Of a stretch of DNA of 51,155 bases, positions 35,181 through 43,081 are shown piece after piece. Numbering within the stretch: position 1 is the stretch's first letter; each line of letters starts with the position of its first letter. Origin of the DNA: Myxacorys californica WJT36-NPBG1 (GTDB taxonomy: Bacteria > Cyanobacteriota > Cyanobacteriia > Leptolyngbyales > Leptolyngbyaceae); assembly GCA_019359315.1 (NCBI GenBank), contig JAHHHO010000041.1, forward strand, positions 1 to 51,155. The letters are read 5' to 3'. The translations under genes and the position numbers were made by a program. The notes under the pieces were generated by a model. That model saw nothing but the letters and a program-made list of their open reading frames with translations. It was not told where the DNA came from and ran no database searches.

Positions 35181-36038
35181 ATGCCTCCTCCCTCTCTCGC
35201 TCAAGACGCGATCGCGCTCCTCATCGACATGGCAGAACGCGGAGAACTTGATCCGTGGAATGTCAATGTCATTGACGTTATTGATCGGTTTTTGAGTGAT
35301 TTGGCTCCGGCGACGGGGCGCGAACTGTATGAAGCGAACTTGTCTCAATCGGGGCAAGCGTTTTTGTATGCGTCAATGCTGCTGTTACTTAAAGCTCAAA
35401 CCTTAACACAAGCGGCAGTTGTAGAACCGTTAGAAGAGTTTCTAGAAGACGATCTAGGGGGGGTTGAGTTGGGATCGGCACTGCCGCTGAATTTAGAGCG
35501 ACAGTTGCGGCGTCGAGCCGTGGCGCATCCTCCTCAGCGTCGGCGCGTGACGCTGAGTGAACTGATCGAACAAATTCAAATTATTGCCACGGCGTTAGAT
35601 GACCGAGTGCCGAGACGACGACCCACTCGTGAAAAGATGCCTCGCGCTGAGGCAGTGCGTGCGATCGCACAACTCGCTCACCAAGAAAACCTCTCAGAAA
35701 TGGCGGTTGCGATCGAGGAATTCTTTGTCAATCACTGGTCACACGTCTCGAAAGGACAAGAGTGGATTGACTTTGAACTGGTGCTGGAATTTTGGGTCGA
35801 GCTAAAAGAACAGGGTAAAACTACGGCAGAAGATGATCCACACGCCCATGCTGAAAACCACGAGAGAGTCGGTGTGTTTTGGGCGCTACTGCTGCTCTCA
35901 GCCCAATCGAAAGTAGAACTCGCTCAGGAAGAGTTTTATCAAGACCTTAAAGTGCGATTTTCTCCGACAAGCTCCGAAGGAGCGCTGCTACAAGCTAGCG
36001 CTATTGAAGTTCTAACCGAAAGCGCGGTGCTGGACTGA
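35181..36038 (+). CDS. scpA: Segregation and condensation protein ScpA
   Basis: A 285-residue kleisin of the bacterial SMC-ScpAB complex, which compacts and separates chromosomes. It has the N-terminal DAIALLIDMAERGELDPWNVNVIDVIDRFL (SMC-neck-binding helices), ASMLLLLKAQTL, and the C-terminal winged helix around FWALLLLSAQSKVELAQEEFYQDLKV. Length is normal. It is the only chromosome-segregation gene here; scpB and smc are not in the window. Confidence 0.93.
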   Translation: MPPPSLAQDAIALLIDMAERGELDPWNVNVIDVIDRFLSDLAPATGRELYEANLSQSGQAFLYASMLLLLKAQTLTQAAVVEPLEEFLEDDLGGVELGSALPLNLERQLRRRAVAHPPQRRRVTLSELIEQIQIIATALDDRVPRRRPTREKMPRAEAVRAIAQLAHQENLSEMAVAIEEFFVNHWSHVSKGQEWIDFELVLEFWVELKEQGKTTAEDDPHAHAENHERVGVFWALLLLSAQSKVELAQEEFYQDLKVRFSPTSSEGALLQASAIEVLTESAVLD

Positions 36039-36424
36039 ATTGAATTGCGATCCGGAACTTGCGGAGCATTCTCCTTGAAGCTGGGCGGTGCGCTCATCGC
36101 TGTTTCTTTAAAGAGAGCTTTAAAAACTGCTATTTATATAAACTAATTGTGAATTTGGGTACGCTAAGGGTATCTGTACTGCAAACGTACAAAGCATATT
36201 ACCCAAGGGGCTGCTTTTCGGATTCTAAAAGCATTACGACCTTTGCTTCTTAGGCTGCTAAGGGAAACAGCTGGCAATTTAGGCTTGAGCTTATCGTTTA
36301 CCGTCCGGTAGTGAATAGTCTAAAGTCCTGTCCTCCTCTATAGTGAGAAAGACGCATTCCGGAATTGTCCGGTCTGCTTAACAATTGACCTGAAAATAAT
36401 GGCGTAGGATTAGAGAGAACGCTT
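36039..36424. other. Intergenic region upstream of the nucleotidyl-sugar gene
   Basis: No gene is supported in this 386-bp region; the open frames on either strand are short and lack start signals. It holds one GGAACTTGCGGAGC fragment near 36054, related to the repeat upstream of the ATP-grasp gene, and TTGACC at 36386 about 38 bp before the ATG, a possible -35 box without a convincing -10. Confidence 0.4.
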
Positions 36425-37597
36425 ATGAAAGCCATGATTCTGGCAGCCGGGAAGGGGACACGGGTTCGCCCAATCACATACACCATTCCCAAGCCTATGA
36501 TTCCAATCCTGCAAAAACCCGTGATGGAGTTTTTGCTGGAGTTGCTTCGTCAGCACGGCTTCGACCAAATCATGGTCAATGTGAGCCACTTGGCACACGA
36601 AATTGAAAGCTACTTCCGCGACGGACAGCGCTTTGGCGTAGAAATTGGCTATTCGTTTGAAGGCCGCATTGTCGATGGCGAACTGGTCGGAGAAGCGATC
36701 GGCTCGGCGGGCGGCATGAAGCGAATTCAAGATTTCTCCCCGTTTTTCGATGATACCTTTGTGGTTCTCTGCGGCGATGCGCTGATCGATTTGGACTTAA
36801 CGGCGGCGGTGAAGTGGCACCGAGAGAAAGGCTCGATCGCTACGGTGATCATGAAACCCGTTCCGCGTGAGGAGGTTTCAAGCTACGGTGTGGTGGTCAC
36901 GGATGAGACGGGCAAAATTAAGGCATTTCAAGAGAAGCCTTCGATTGAAGAAGCACTCAGTACCAACATCAACACCGGAATTTATATTTTTGAACCCGAA
37001 ATTCTCAACTACATTCCGTCAGGTCAAGAATATGACATCGGCGGCGAACTGTTTCCCAAACTCGTCGAGATGGGTGCGCCGTTCTACGGGTTGCCGATGG
37101 AGTTTGAGTGGGTGGATATTGGTAAAGTGCCGGACTACTGGCAAGCGATTCGCAGCGTTCTAGAAGGCGAGGTGAAGAACGTTCCAATTCCGGGGCACGA
37201 AGTTGCTCCGGGGATTTATACCGGGCTGAATGTGGCGGTGAATTGGGACAAAGTTGATATTCAAGGTCCGGTCTACATCGGCAGTATGACTTGCATCGAG
37301 GACGGCGCGAAGATTGTCGGGCCGGCGATGATTGGCCCAAACTGCTGGGTATGCAGTGGTGCAACGGTGGACAACAGCGTGATTTTCGAGTATTCGCGGT
37401 TGGGTCCGGGGGTGAGACTGGTCGATAAGCTCGTGTTTGGCCGCTATTGCGTTGATAAGACGGGCGCGACGATCGACGTGCAAGCCGCATCGCTCGACTG
37501 GCTAATTACGGACGCTCGGCAGCAGTTGCCGACCCATCCAGCCGCAGAACATCAAGCGATCGCAGAGCTGCTGGGAGTCGATAAGGTCGCTCCGTAA
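36425..37597 (+). CDS. Nucleotidyl-sugar pyrophosphorylase (mannose-1-phosphate guanylyltransferase-like)
   Basis: A 390-residue enzyme of the GMPP/RfbA superfamily. It joins a sugar-1-phosphate to a nucleotide, with loss of pyrophosphate, for cell-surface polysaccharides. Seen are the nucleotide-binding start MILAAGKGTRVRPITYTIPKPMIPI, catalytic GDALIDLDL, FQEKPS and EFEWVDIGKVPDYW. The C-terminus (about 255-350) forms a left-handed beta-helix of hexapeptide repeats (IEDGAKIVGPAMIGPNCWVCSGA). Mannose-1-phosphate/GTP is the best guess, but glucose or other sugars cannot be excluded. A terminator follows at 37618-37658. Confidence 0.9.
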   Translation: MKAMILAAGKGTRVRPITYTIPKPMIPILQKPVMEFLLELLRQHGFDQIMVNVSHLAHEIESYFRDGQRFGVEIGYSFEGRIVDGELVGEAIGSAGGMKRIQDFSPFFDDTFVVLCGDALIDLDLTAAVKWHREKGSIATVIMKPVPREEVSSYGVVVTDETGKIKAFQEKPSIEEALSTNINTGIYIFEPEILNYIPSGQEYDIGGELFPKLVEMGAPFYGLPMEFEWVDIGKVPDYWQAIRSVLEGEVKNVPIPGHEVAPGIYTGLNVAVNWDKVDIQGPVYIGSMTCIEDGAKIVGPAMIGPNCWVCSGATVDNSVIFEYSRLGPGVRLVDKLVFGRYCVDKTGATIDVQAASLDWLITDARQQLPTHPAAEHQAIAELLGVDKVAP

Positions 37598-37617
37598 AGC
37601 TTCATAGTTAGATCAAG

Positions 37618-37658
37618 TGCCGAACTTTGAGTCACAATAGCTCAGGGTTCGGCATTTT
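37618..37658 (+). terminator. Hairpin ending just before the channel start
   Basis: TGCCGAAC (37618-37625) pairs with GTTCGGCA (37647-37654) and TTTT follows. It is 20 bp past the pyrophosphorylase stop and ends 5 bp before the ATG of the channel gene at 37664. The close spacing leaves little room for a ribosome site there. It may be a terminator, a translational lock, or both. Confidence 0.6.
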
Positions 37659-37663
37659 AGTTT

Positions 37664-38452
37664 ATGGAATTGCAAGAAAAAATTGCCTTTTATCTAGAAG
37701 ATATTGATACGCCGATTGGTCGAGGCATTAATTTGTTTATCACCGGATTGGTGCTGGCTTCCTCTGCGATTTTCGTTGCTGAAACGTATCAACTTCCTGC
37801 TGCTCTTAAGACGCAGCTTGACATTTTCGAGAACGCAATCCTTTTTATTTTTGTGATTGAATACCTGCTGAGATTCTGGTGTGCAAAACACAAAGTTCAG
37901 CATGTTTTTAGTCTGTTTTCAATCATCGATTTGATTTCAATTCTTCCGTTTTTATTAAGCGGATCTAGTGCCGGATTTCTCAGAATCTTCCGGTGGTTTC
38001 GGATCTTACGTTTGATCCGGTTTATTGGTAGAAACACAGCTTTTGGCTATGTTAGTAGTGAAGATAGCGCCATTTACACCAAAATTTTATTTACGCTGTT
38101 CTCAATTATCTTTGTCTATTCTGGCTTGATTTACCAAGTAGAACATGCCTCTAATTCAAACTATGGCACGTTCTTGGATGCTGTTTATTTTTCAGTTTCT
38201 ACTATCAGCACAGCAGGCTTTGGCGATATTGTCCCTTTATCTCAACTCGGACGATTTCTAACCGTTTTAATGATTTTGACAGGCATTATTTTTATTCCTT
38301 GGCAGTTGGGAGATCTAATCAAACGACTTGTGAAAACAACCGAACAAGTTCAAACAAGCTGTTTAAGCTGTGGTCTCATGCCTCATGACTTAGATGCTCA
38401 ATTTTGTAAACGCTGCGGTGCGTCACTAGAACACCGTCAAAAGGCAAAGTAA
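37664..38452 (+). CDS. Voltage-gated potassium-channel-like protein with C-terminal zinc ribbon
   Basis: A 262-residue six-helix ion channel. The voltage sensor S4 (about 106-123, FLRIFRWFRILRLIRFIGR) has spaced arginines. The pore loop has TISTAGFGDIV at 180-190, where potassium channels normally read TVGYGD; here the Val is Ala and the Tyr is Phe. The C-terminus (about 230-256) adds a zinc ribbon, C-x2-C and C-x2-C (Cys233, 236, 248, 251). Channels of this type control potassium flux and membrane potential; the ribbon may bind zinc or another protein. No ribosome site is visible before the ATG. The end overlaps cobS by 27 bp, convergently. Confidence 0.88.
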   Translation: MELQEKIAFYLEDIDTPIGRGINLFITGLVLASSAIFVAETYQLPAALKTQLDIFENAILFIFVIEYLLRFWCAKHKVQHVFSLFSIIDLISILPFLLSGSSAGFLRIFRWFRILRLIRFIGRNTAFGYVSSEDSAIYTKILFTLFSIIFVYSGLIYQVEHASNSNYGTFLDAVYFSVSTISTAGFGDIVPLSQLGRFLTVLMILTGIIFIPWQLGDLIKRLVKTTEQVQTSCLSCGLMPHDLDAQFCKRCGASLEHRQKAK

Positions 38453-39178
38453 AAGTGCTTCTGTCCACTCGACGATCGCACCATACGTATCTCCGGTTTG
38501 TCCACCCAGCTTGCGATCGAGCCATGCCCCAACCAGCAACCCGATCGCGCCTCCTCCCACCAATAGCGCTATCGCGCGAATCGGCTGCTCATACAACGTC
38601 CCACTTAGCCCAAACAACAGCAAAAAGCTCGGCAACACCTCCCAGAGCGATCGGATCGACTCTTTGTGAAACGCGCCTTTGCCGGTCGGTTTGAGATAGG
38701 GATAGAGCACGATCGCTACTAGTTGTCCCCAACGTCCCCAGCCTGCTACTGCCATTAAGACCCAGATGCGATCGCGATCAATTTCACTCAAGGCCACGGT
38801 TTTGAGTAAGAGAATCACAATCGCCGCGATCGCGCCAAATGCACCCGTCACGCTGTCAGACATCGCTTGCAATCGTCGCTGAGGATCAGTCACGGCTAAT
38901 CCATCTGCTGTATCCATTGCGCCGTCTAAATGCAGCCCTCCAGTAAGCGCGATCCAGACCGCAACCGCGATCGCGCTGCGAGTCAGCAAAGGCATCCCCA
39001 CATAAGCCAATCCCCAATCCAGCAATCCCACCAGTCCGCCAATCACTACTCCAATCAGTGGTGCAACCCGAGCTATGCCTCGAAATTCCAGTGTCCAGCC
39101 TGAAGGAATCGGCAAACAGGTGTAGAACATCATTGCAGCTAGAATTTGAGCGATCCATACCCGAAGTTGTCTGACCAT
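38426..39178 (-). CDS. cobS: Adenosylcobinamide-GDP ribazoletransferase CobS
   Basis: Start ATG 39178 (MVRQLRVWIAQILAAMMF) gives the normal CobS length of 250 residues; the longer frame to 39271 is not supported. This multi-helix membrane enzyme joins alpha-ribazole to adenosylcobinamide-GDP, a late step of vitamin B12 (here probably pseudocobalamin) synthesis. The Asp-rich catalytic segment GGLHLDGAMDTADGLAV (about 83-99) and the GWGRWGQLV helix are typical. No B12 riboswitch was recognised upstream. The 3' end overlaps the channel gene by 27 bp. Confidence 0.92.
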   Translation of the reverse strand: MVRQLRVWIAQILAAMMFYTCLPIPSGWTLEFRGIARVAPLIGVVIGGLVGLLDWGLAYVGMPLLTRSAIAVAVWIALTGGLHLDGAMDTADGLAVTDPQRRLQAMSDSVTGAFGAIAAIVILLLKTVALSEIDRDRIWVLMAVAGWGRWGQLVAIVLYPYLKPTGKGAFHKESIRSLWEVLPSFLLLFGLSGTLYEQPIRAIALLVGGGAIGLLVGAWLDRKLGGQTGDTYGAIVEWTEALLLCLLTVF

Positions 39179-39438
39179 TCCTTGCACCCCAACTTTACAG
39201 AAGTTAAATTCCTCTTCTCGACTAGGAGATCCAAATTTGCATTTCCCAGCCATAATTGCTTTAGGAAGCACTGACCTAGAGGGAGAATTCTCATAGAGCG
39301 CACCTCTCTAGGTATCGTGAAACTGTCCACTCAACCGTCTATTTTTGCAAGTTCTCAAAAACTCTATGCGATTCTAGACGGTGGGCAAGTCTTCTGCTTC
39401 TGGCCCTGTTCGACTCGTAGTTCGACCCCTGTTTTGTC
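39179..39438. other. Intergenic region between divergent genes, with an inverted repeat
   Basis: This 260-bp region separates cobS (minus) and a plus-strand gene. An inverted repeat, ACCTAGAG near 39274 and CTCTAGGT at 39306-39313, may be an operator or hairpin. No cobalamin riboswitch box (GCCACTG-type) was seen. No gene is supported. Confidence 0.4.
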
Positions 39439-39894
39439 ATGAGTCACGACTTTTCCTCTCGGAATTCTTGGTTTCCTGCGCCTTGCATCATTGACGCTGG
39501 CATTATTATCGACAAGCAAGATATGCAGCGAGTGTTGACCGACCTGACGCGAGTGCGCTATATCCACACTCAAGATGGCAGGCTTACAAGCGAAGGCGAA
39601 GGATGCGTTTTAGAAGTGTTTGCCGATCCACATCGAGCAACGCTTGTGGCAAATCATGCCATCTACCTCAACGTTTACAGCTTTGACTACATAGAACTAA
39701 GCCAATCGGCAGAAGGCTCTGTGTTCGATCTGATTCAAGAGGATCGTCGATTGCGGTTAGTTCCATTGACGAATCCGCTTTTGGATCAGGTGAATCGAGC
39801 CATTAACGCGGCAGAACTTGAAGCGATGGTAACGGAAGTCATTTCAGCCCGGTTAGACGTTCAGATCGATGATGAAGAACATTTTCCGTTCTAA
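39439..39894 (+). CDS. Conserved-looking protein of unknown function
   Basis: A 151-residue protein I do not recognise. It appears globular: a beta strand start (CIIDAGIIIDK), a helix (QDMQRVLTDL), and a central beta region (GCVLEVFADPHRATLVANHAIYLNVYSFDYIEL), then an acidic helical end (NAAELEAMVTEVISARLDVQIDDEEH). It has no signal peptide or membrane segment. The coherent structure makes a real gene likely. A tandem repeat begins right at its stop codon. Confidence 0.6.
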   Translation: MSHDFSSRNSWFPAPCIIDAGIIIDKQDMQRVLTDLTRVRYIHTQDGRLTSEGEGCVLEVFADPHRATLVANHAIYLNVYSFDYIELSQSAEGSVFDLIQEDRRLRLVPLTNPLLDQVNRAINAAELEAMVTEVISARLDVQIDDEEHFPF

Positions 39895-39965
39895 CCCAAT
39901 GCGTTCTAACCCGAAGCGTTCTCTAGCCCAATAGTTCTCTAGCCCAATAGTTCTCCAACCCGGTG
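39887..39965 (+). repeat. Degenerate 15-17-bp tandem repeats
   Basis: Five units of the type CGTTCTAACCCAATG, CGTTCTCTAGCCCAATA and GTTCTCTAGCCCAATA run from 39887, starting over the last codons of the preceding gene, to about 39965. Their period (15-17 bp) differs from the 21-bp arrays. Confidence 0.65.
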
Positions 39966-40068
39966 ATTGTAGGACGGCTGGTTTGGAAGGGCTAGGGATG
40001 TGAGTGAAGGGTTTCACTAAAAGCACGAATCGCCTGCGCTATTGCTTCAGGTAAGGTTATTTCTGTTT

Positions 40069-40449
40069 ATGGCTCTTCTTCAGACTCTGCGCGACGATTA
40101 TGCTCGATTTCCAGCGAATCAGACGTATAGCATTTATGCCCAAGACGTGTTTTTCAAAGACCCACTCAATCAGTTTCGAGGAGTCGATCGCTATAAGAAA
40201 ATGATTGGATTCATTGAGCGTTGGTTTATCGACACTAGGTTTGAATTGCACAGCATTGAAGAGAGTGGGGACGAAATCAGAACTCGCTGGACGTTGAGTT
40301 GGAATGTTGCCTTACCGTGGAACCCTCGCATTTCGATCAATGGATCGAGTGAGTTGCGAACGAATGAAGATCAATTAATTGTTTCTCACATCGATTATTG
40401 GGATTGCTCTAGGTTCGATGTCTTAAAACAGGTGTTTCTCGCTCACTAA
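40069..40449 (+). CDS. DUF2358 protein
   Basis: Start ATG 40069 (MALLQTLRDDYARFP) gives 126 residues. It fits DUF2358, cyanobacterial/plastid proteins of the SnoaL/NTF2-like cone fold: a helical start, then SIYAQDVFFKDPLNQFRGVDRYKKMIGFI, FELHSIEESGDEIRTRW and DQLIVSHIDYWD strands. The biological role is unknown; the fold usually makes a ligand pocket. A 21-bp tandem array follows. Confidence 0.82.
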   Translation: MALLQTLRDDYARFPANQTYSIYAQDVFFKDPLNQFRGVDRYKKMIGFIERWFIDTRFELHSIEESGDEIRTRWTLSWNVALPWNPRISINGSSELRTNEDQLIVSHIDYWDCSRFDVLKQVFLAH

Positions 40450-40496
40450 CAGGACTTACAAAAAGCGTTGCAGTGCATCCGTAGGTTTTTACAAAC

Positions 40497-40791
40497 AGAG
40501 TTCCTGTGGTAACGAATGTTGCTTCTGTCGTAACGAACCTTGCTATCGTGGTGAGGAATGTTGCTTCTGTCGCAACGAACCTTGCTTCTGTCGCAACGAA
40601 CCTTGCTTCCGTCGTAACGAACCTTGCTATCGTCGTGAGGAATATTGCTTCTGTGGTAACAAACCTTGCTTCCGTCGTGAGAAATGTTGCTTCTGGCGTG
40701 AGGTAAGGTTGCTTCCGTCGCAAGAAAGGTTGCTTCTGCCGTAACGAATGTTGCTTCTGTGGTGAGGAATGTTGTTCCTGTAGTTAAGTCT
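40497..40791. repeat. 21-bp tandem array, about 14 units
   Basis: About 14 units start at 40497, 40518, 40539 and so on, of the type GTTGCTTCTGTCGTAACGAAC, with one single-base insertion near 40706. Units carry CTTGC or GTTGC starts and AACGAAC, AACGAAT or GAGGAAT ends. Both strands stay open through it (plus heptads VTNLASV, minus heptads TEARFVT), which is expected of a 21-bp unit lacking stops. I find no ribosome site. The rest of 40450-40966 holds GGACTTACAAAAAG near 40451 and no gene. Confidence 0.85.
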
Positions 40792-40966
40792 GGGTTCAGT
40801 GTCGTTTAAGGTCAGTGTCGTGATGTCACTCAGTGCATAAGTCTTGACTAATTCAGAATCGTTCAACAATATGAGAACGGTTCAGAAACTTATTACTTTT
40901 TTTCAAACAATTTTCCGTATTCTTAGTTAAAGCTAGCGTAAAGAGTTCTAAACGAAGGACATCGGA

Positions 40967-42976
40967 ATGGAACTTCTGCAAAACCGCTACCAGGTTGAAG
41001 GTCAGCTTGGCAAAAAAGCTGGGCGGCAAACTGTGCTTGCACGAGATTTAGAAACGCAAGAACGGGTTGTGATCAAGCTGCTCACATTTGGCGTCGATTT
41101 TGAATGGGATGATCTCAAATTGTTTGAGCGTGAAGCAGAAACACTGCGATCGCTAGATCATCCCGCCATTCCTAAATACCTCGACTACTTTGAGATTGAA
41201 ACCGCAACCACGAGGGGCTTTGCCATCGTTCAAAGTTACATTGATGCCAAATCTCTAGAGCAACACCTCAAAGCGGGGCGATCGTTTACCGAAGCTGACG
41301 TGAAGCAGTTAGCAGAATCGCTGCTCGACATTCTGGGGTATTTGCACACTCAACACCCCTCGGTGATTCATCGCGACATTAAGCCGAGTAACATTTTGCT
41401 TAGCGATTACCCTACAGAGGAACTGCGAAGCAACCGCACAGGTCATCACGTCGGACAAGTCTATCTCGTCGATTTTGGCTCGGTTCAAACCTTGGTTGCC
41501 CAAGAAGGTGGAACAATTACCGTTGTTGGAACTTACGGCTACATGCCTCCCGAACAATATGGCGGACGCGCAACCCCTGCATCCGATCTCTACAGTTTGG
41601 GCGCAACATTGATTTATTTGACGACGGGCAAGCATCCCGCAGACTTACCGCAACGCAATTTACAACTGCAATTTAGATCTTTTGCAACCCTAAGCGAACC
41701 ATTTTTAGATTGGTTGGAATGGTTAATAGAGCCGAGTTTAGAGAACCGTTTAGGATCGGCTCAAGTGGCGTTAGAGGCATTACGAGACGGAGAAATCAGA
41801 TCTGAGAAATTGAGCGCGATCGCACCCACCGACCCTGCAATCACACCCCAAATAACAACCGATCGCCTCTTTTGGAATGCAATTTGGCGTAGCAGTACGT
41901 TTGGCGGGATCGCAGGGATTGTTTCTGCCGCATTGCTCAGCTTCTCAACGACTTACGAGCTTAGCGGCGGTATTTATACGCTAATCAACTGGCTTGCTGC
42001 AGCAAGTTTAATTGGAGGACTAGGTTTAGGGCTAGGATTTGCGAATGGCTTATTGATCGCCTTTCTCACAAAACGCTTCTTTTCATCCCCCCACTCGTCT
42101 AACCTTTATCGATTGACCCTAGGATTTGCCGTTACCGTCTTTAGCGCCGCCCTTATTGTCCTGATCCTGAATCTTTTTTCTTCTTCTTGGGTACTCGTTC
42201 CAGGTTTACTGCCAGCCGTGCTTGTTTTAGATGTAGCCATGAGCGCAGCGAGTCAAGCGATCGCAACCTGGTATCTCCGAGAAAGCCGGAGAATCGCATC
42301 GAAAAATGATTTGAAAATACCTCAGCAATCACTGAAGCAATCACTAGAAAAAATTCAAGAGGGGAACTCAGCAGAACCCGTTCCACCTCTTGCGCTAACG
42401 AATCGGCGGTCTGCCAAACTTCAGAGAATCGATCGCAAACCAGCTCCCGCACTCACGAAAGAACGGGTTCTTTGGAATGCTATTTGGCGCTTTAGTACCG
42501 TTGGCGCTTCCGTCAGCGCTGTCTTGTTTTCAACCTATGCAAAATTCTCATCTTCTTACTCTAGTGATCTGAGAGTTGTTGCCCTCAATATGGTTCTTGC
42601 AGCCATTATGGGAGGATCTCTTGGCTTAGGTCTAGGCTTTCTCAATGGACTTTTATCAGGACTTCTAACACTCCGCTCAACTCGTAAAGACAACCGCCTT
42701 CGGTGGGGAGTTGGGATATTGGTATCCCTTTTCAGTGCAGGTCTGGTCTATAGCGTTCTCCTGCTCTCATCAACAAGCTGGATACCTCTCCCTCTATTTA
42801 TCTTGGTTCTTTCGTTGTCAATGGGGCTAACCAGTCAAAGTTTTATTCGTTGGTATCTACGGGAAACTCGTTCTAAACCACCAGCGAAGACCAAACCGAA
42901 GGTGAGACTGCTTCGTGCTAGGTCGCGATCGCTCCCCGTTAATCCCCTCAATTCTTTTGACCAACGACCAAAATAA
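40967..42976 (+). CDS. Ser/Thr protein kinase with a duplicated membrane module
   Basis: A 669-residue kinase. The catalytic domain (1-285) has Lys37 (VVIKLL), HRD at 135-137 (HRDIKPSN), DFG at 169-171 and the activation end GTYGYMPPEQY. The C-terminal half (about 299-645) holds two similar membrane modules. Each begins with (R)LFWNAIWR or VLWNAIWR, has a GLGLGLGF-N-GLL core, and ends WYLRES or WYLRET; they are joined by a charged linker (445-500). Four helices per module are likely. Such kinases are common in cyanobacteria; the substrate is unknown. The duplicated module may sense the membrane or bind a partner. GAAGGA lies upstream of the ATG. Confidence 0.9.
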   Translation: MELLQNRYQVEGQLGKKAGRQTVLARDLETQERVVIKLLTFGVDFEWDDLKLFEREAETLRSLDHPAIPKYLDYFEIETATTRGFAIVQSYIDAKSLEQHLKAGRSFTEADVKQLAESLLDILGYLHTQHPSVIHRDIKPSNILLSDYPTEELRSNRTGHHVGQVYLVDFGSVQTLVAQEGGTITVVGTYGYMPPEQYGGRATPASDLYSLGATLIYLTTGKHPADLPQRNLQLQFRSFATLSEPFLDWLEWLIEPSLENRLGSAQVALEALRDGEIRSEKLSAIAPTDPAITPQITTDRLFWNAIWRSSTFGGIAGIVSAALLSFSTTYELSGGIYTLINWLAAASLIGGLGLGLGFANGLLIAFLTKRFFSSPHSSNLYRLTLGFAVTVFSAALIVLILNLFSSSWVLVPGLLPAVLVLDVAMSAASQAIATWYLRESRRIASKNDLKIPQQSLKQSLEKIQEGNSAEPVPPLALTNRRSAKLQRIDRKPAPALTKERVLWNAIWRFSTVGASVSAVLFSTYAKFSSSYSSDLRVVALNMVLAAIMGGSLGLGLGFLNGLLSGLLTLRSTRKDNRLRWGVGILVSLFSAGLVYSVLLLSSTSWIPLPLFILVLSLSMGLTSQSFIRWYLRETRSKPPAKTKPKVRLLRARSRSLPVNPLNSFDQRPK

Positions 42977-43081
42977 GTTTATGAAAACTTGTTGAGCCGT
43001 AAATCTTTCCCGTTCTACAAAACTTTGTAACTCAGCCTAAAATAGGAAGTCGAGTCTTAATCCTGTCACTTGCTGCAAACC

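Noticed and set aside
39179-39438. Possible cobalamin riboswitch before cobS
   Set aside because: No B12-box-like sequence was recognised; only a short inverted repeat is present.
40409-40723. Minus-strand 104-residue frame with TEARFVT heptads
   Set aside because: It is the translated antisense of the 21-bp array and overlaps the DUF2358 gene; a stop-free 21-bp unit is always open.
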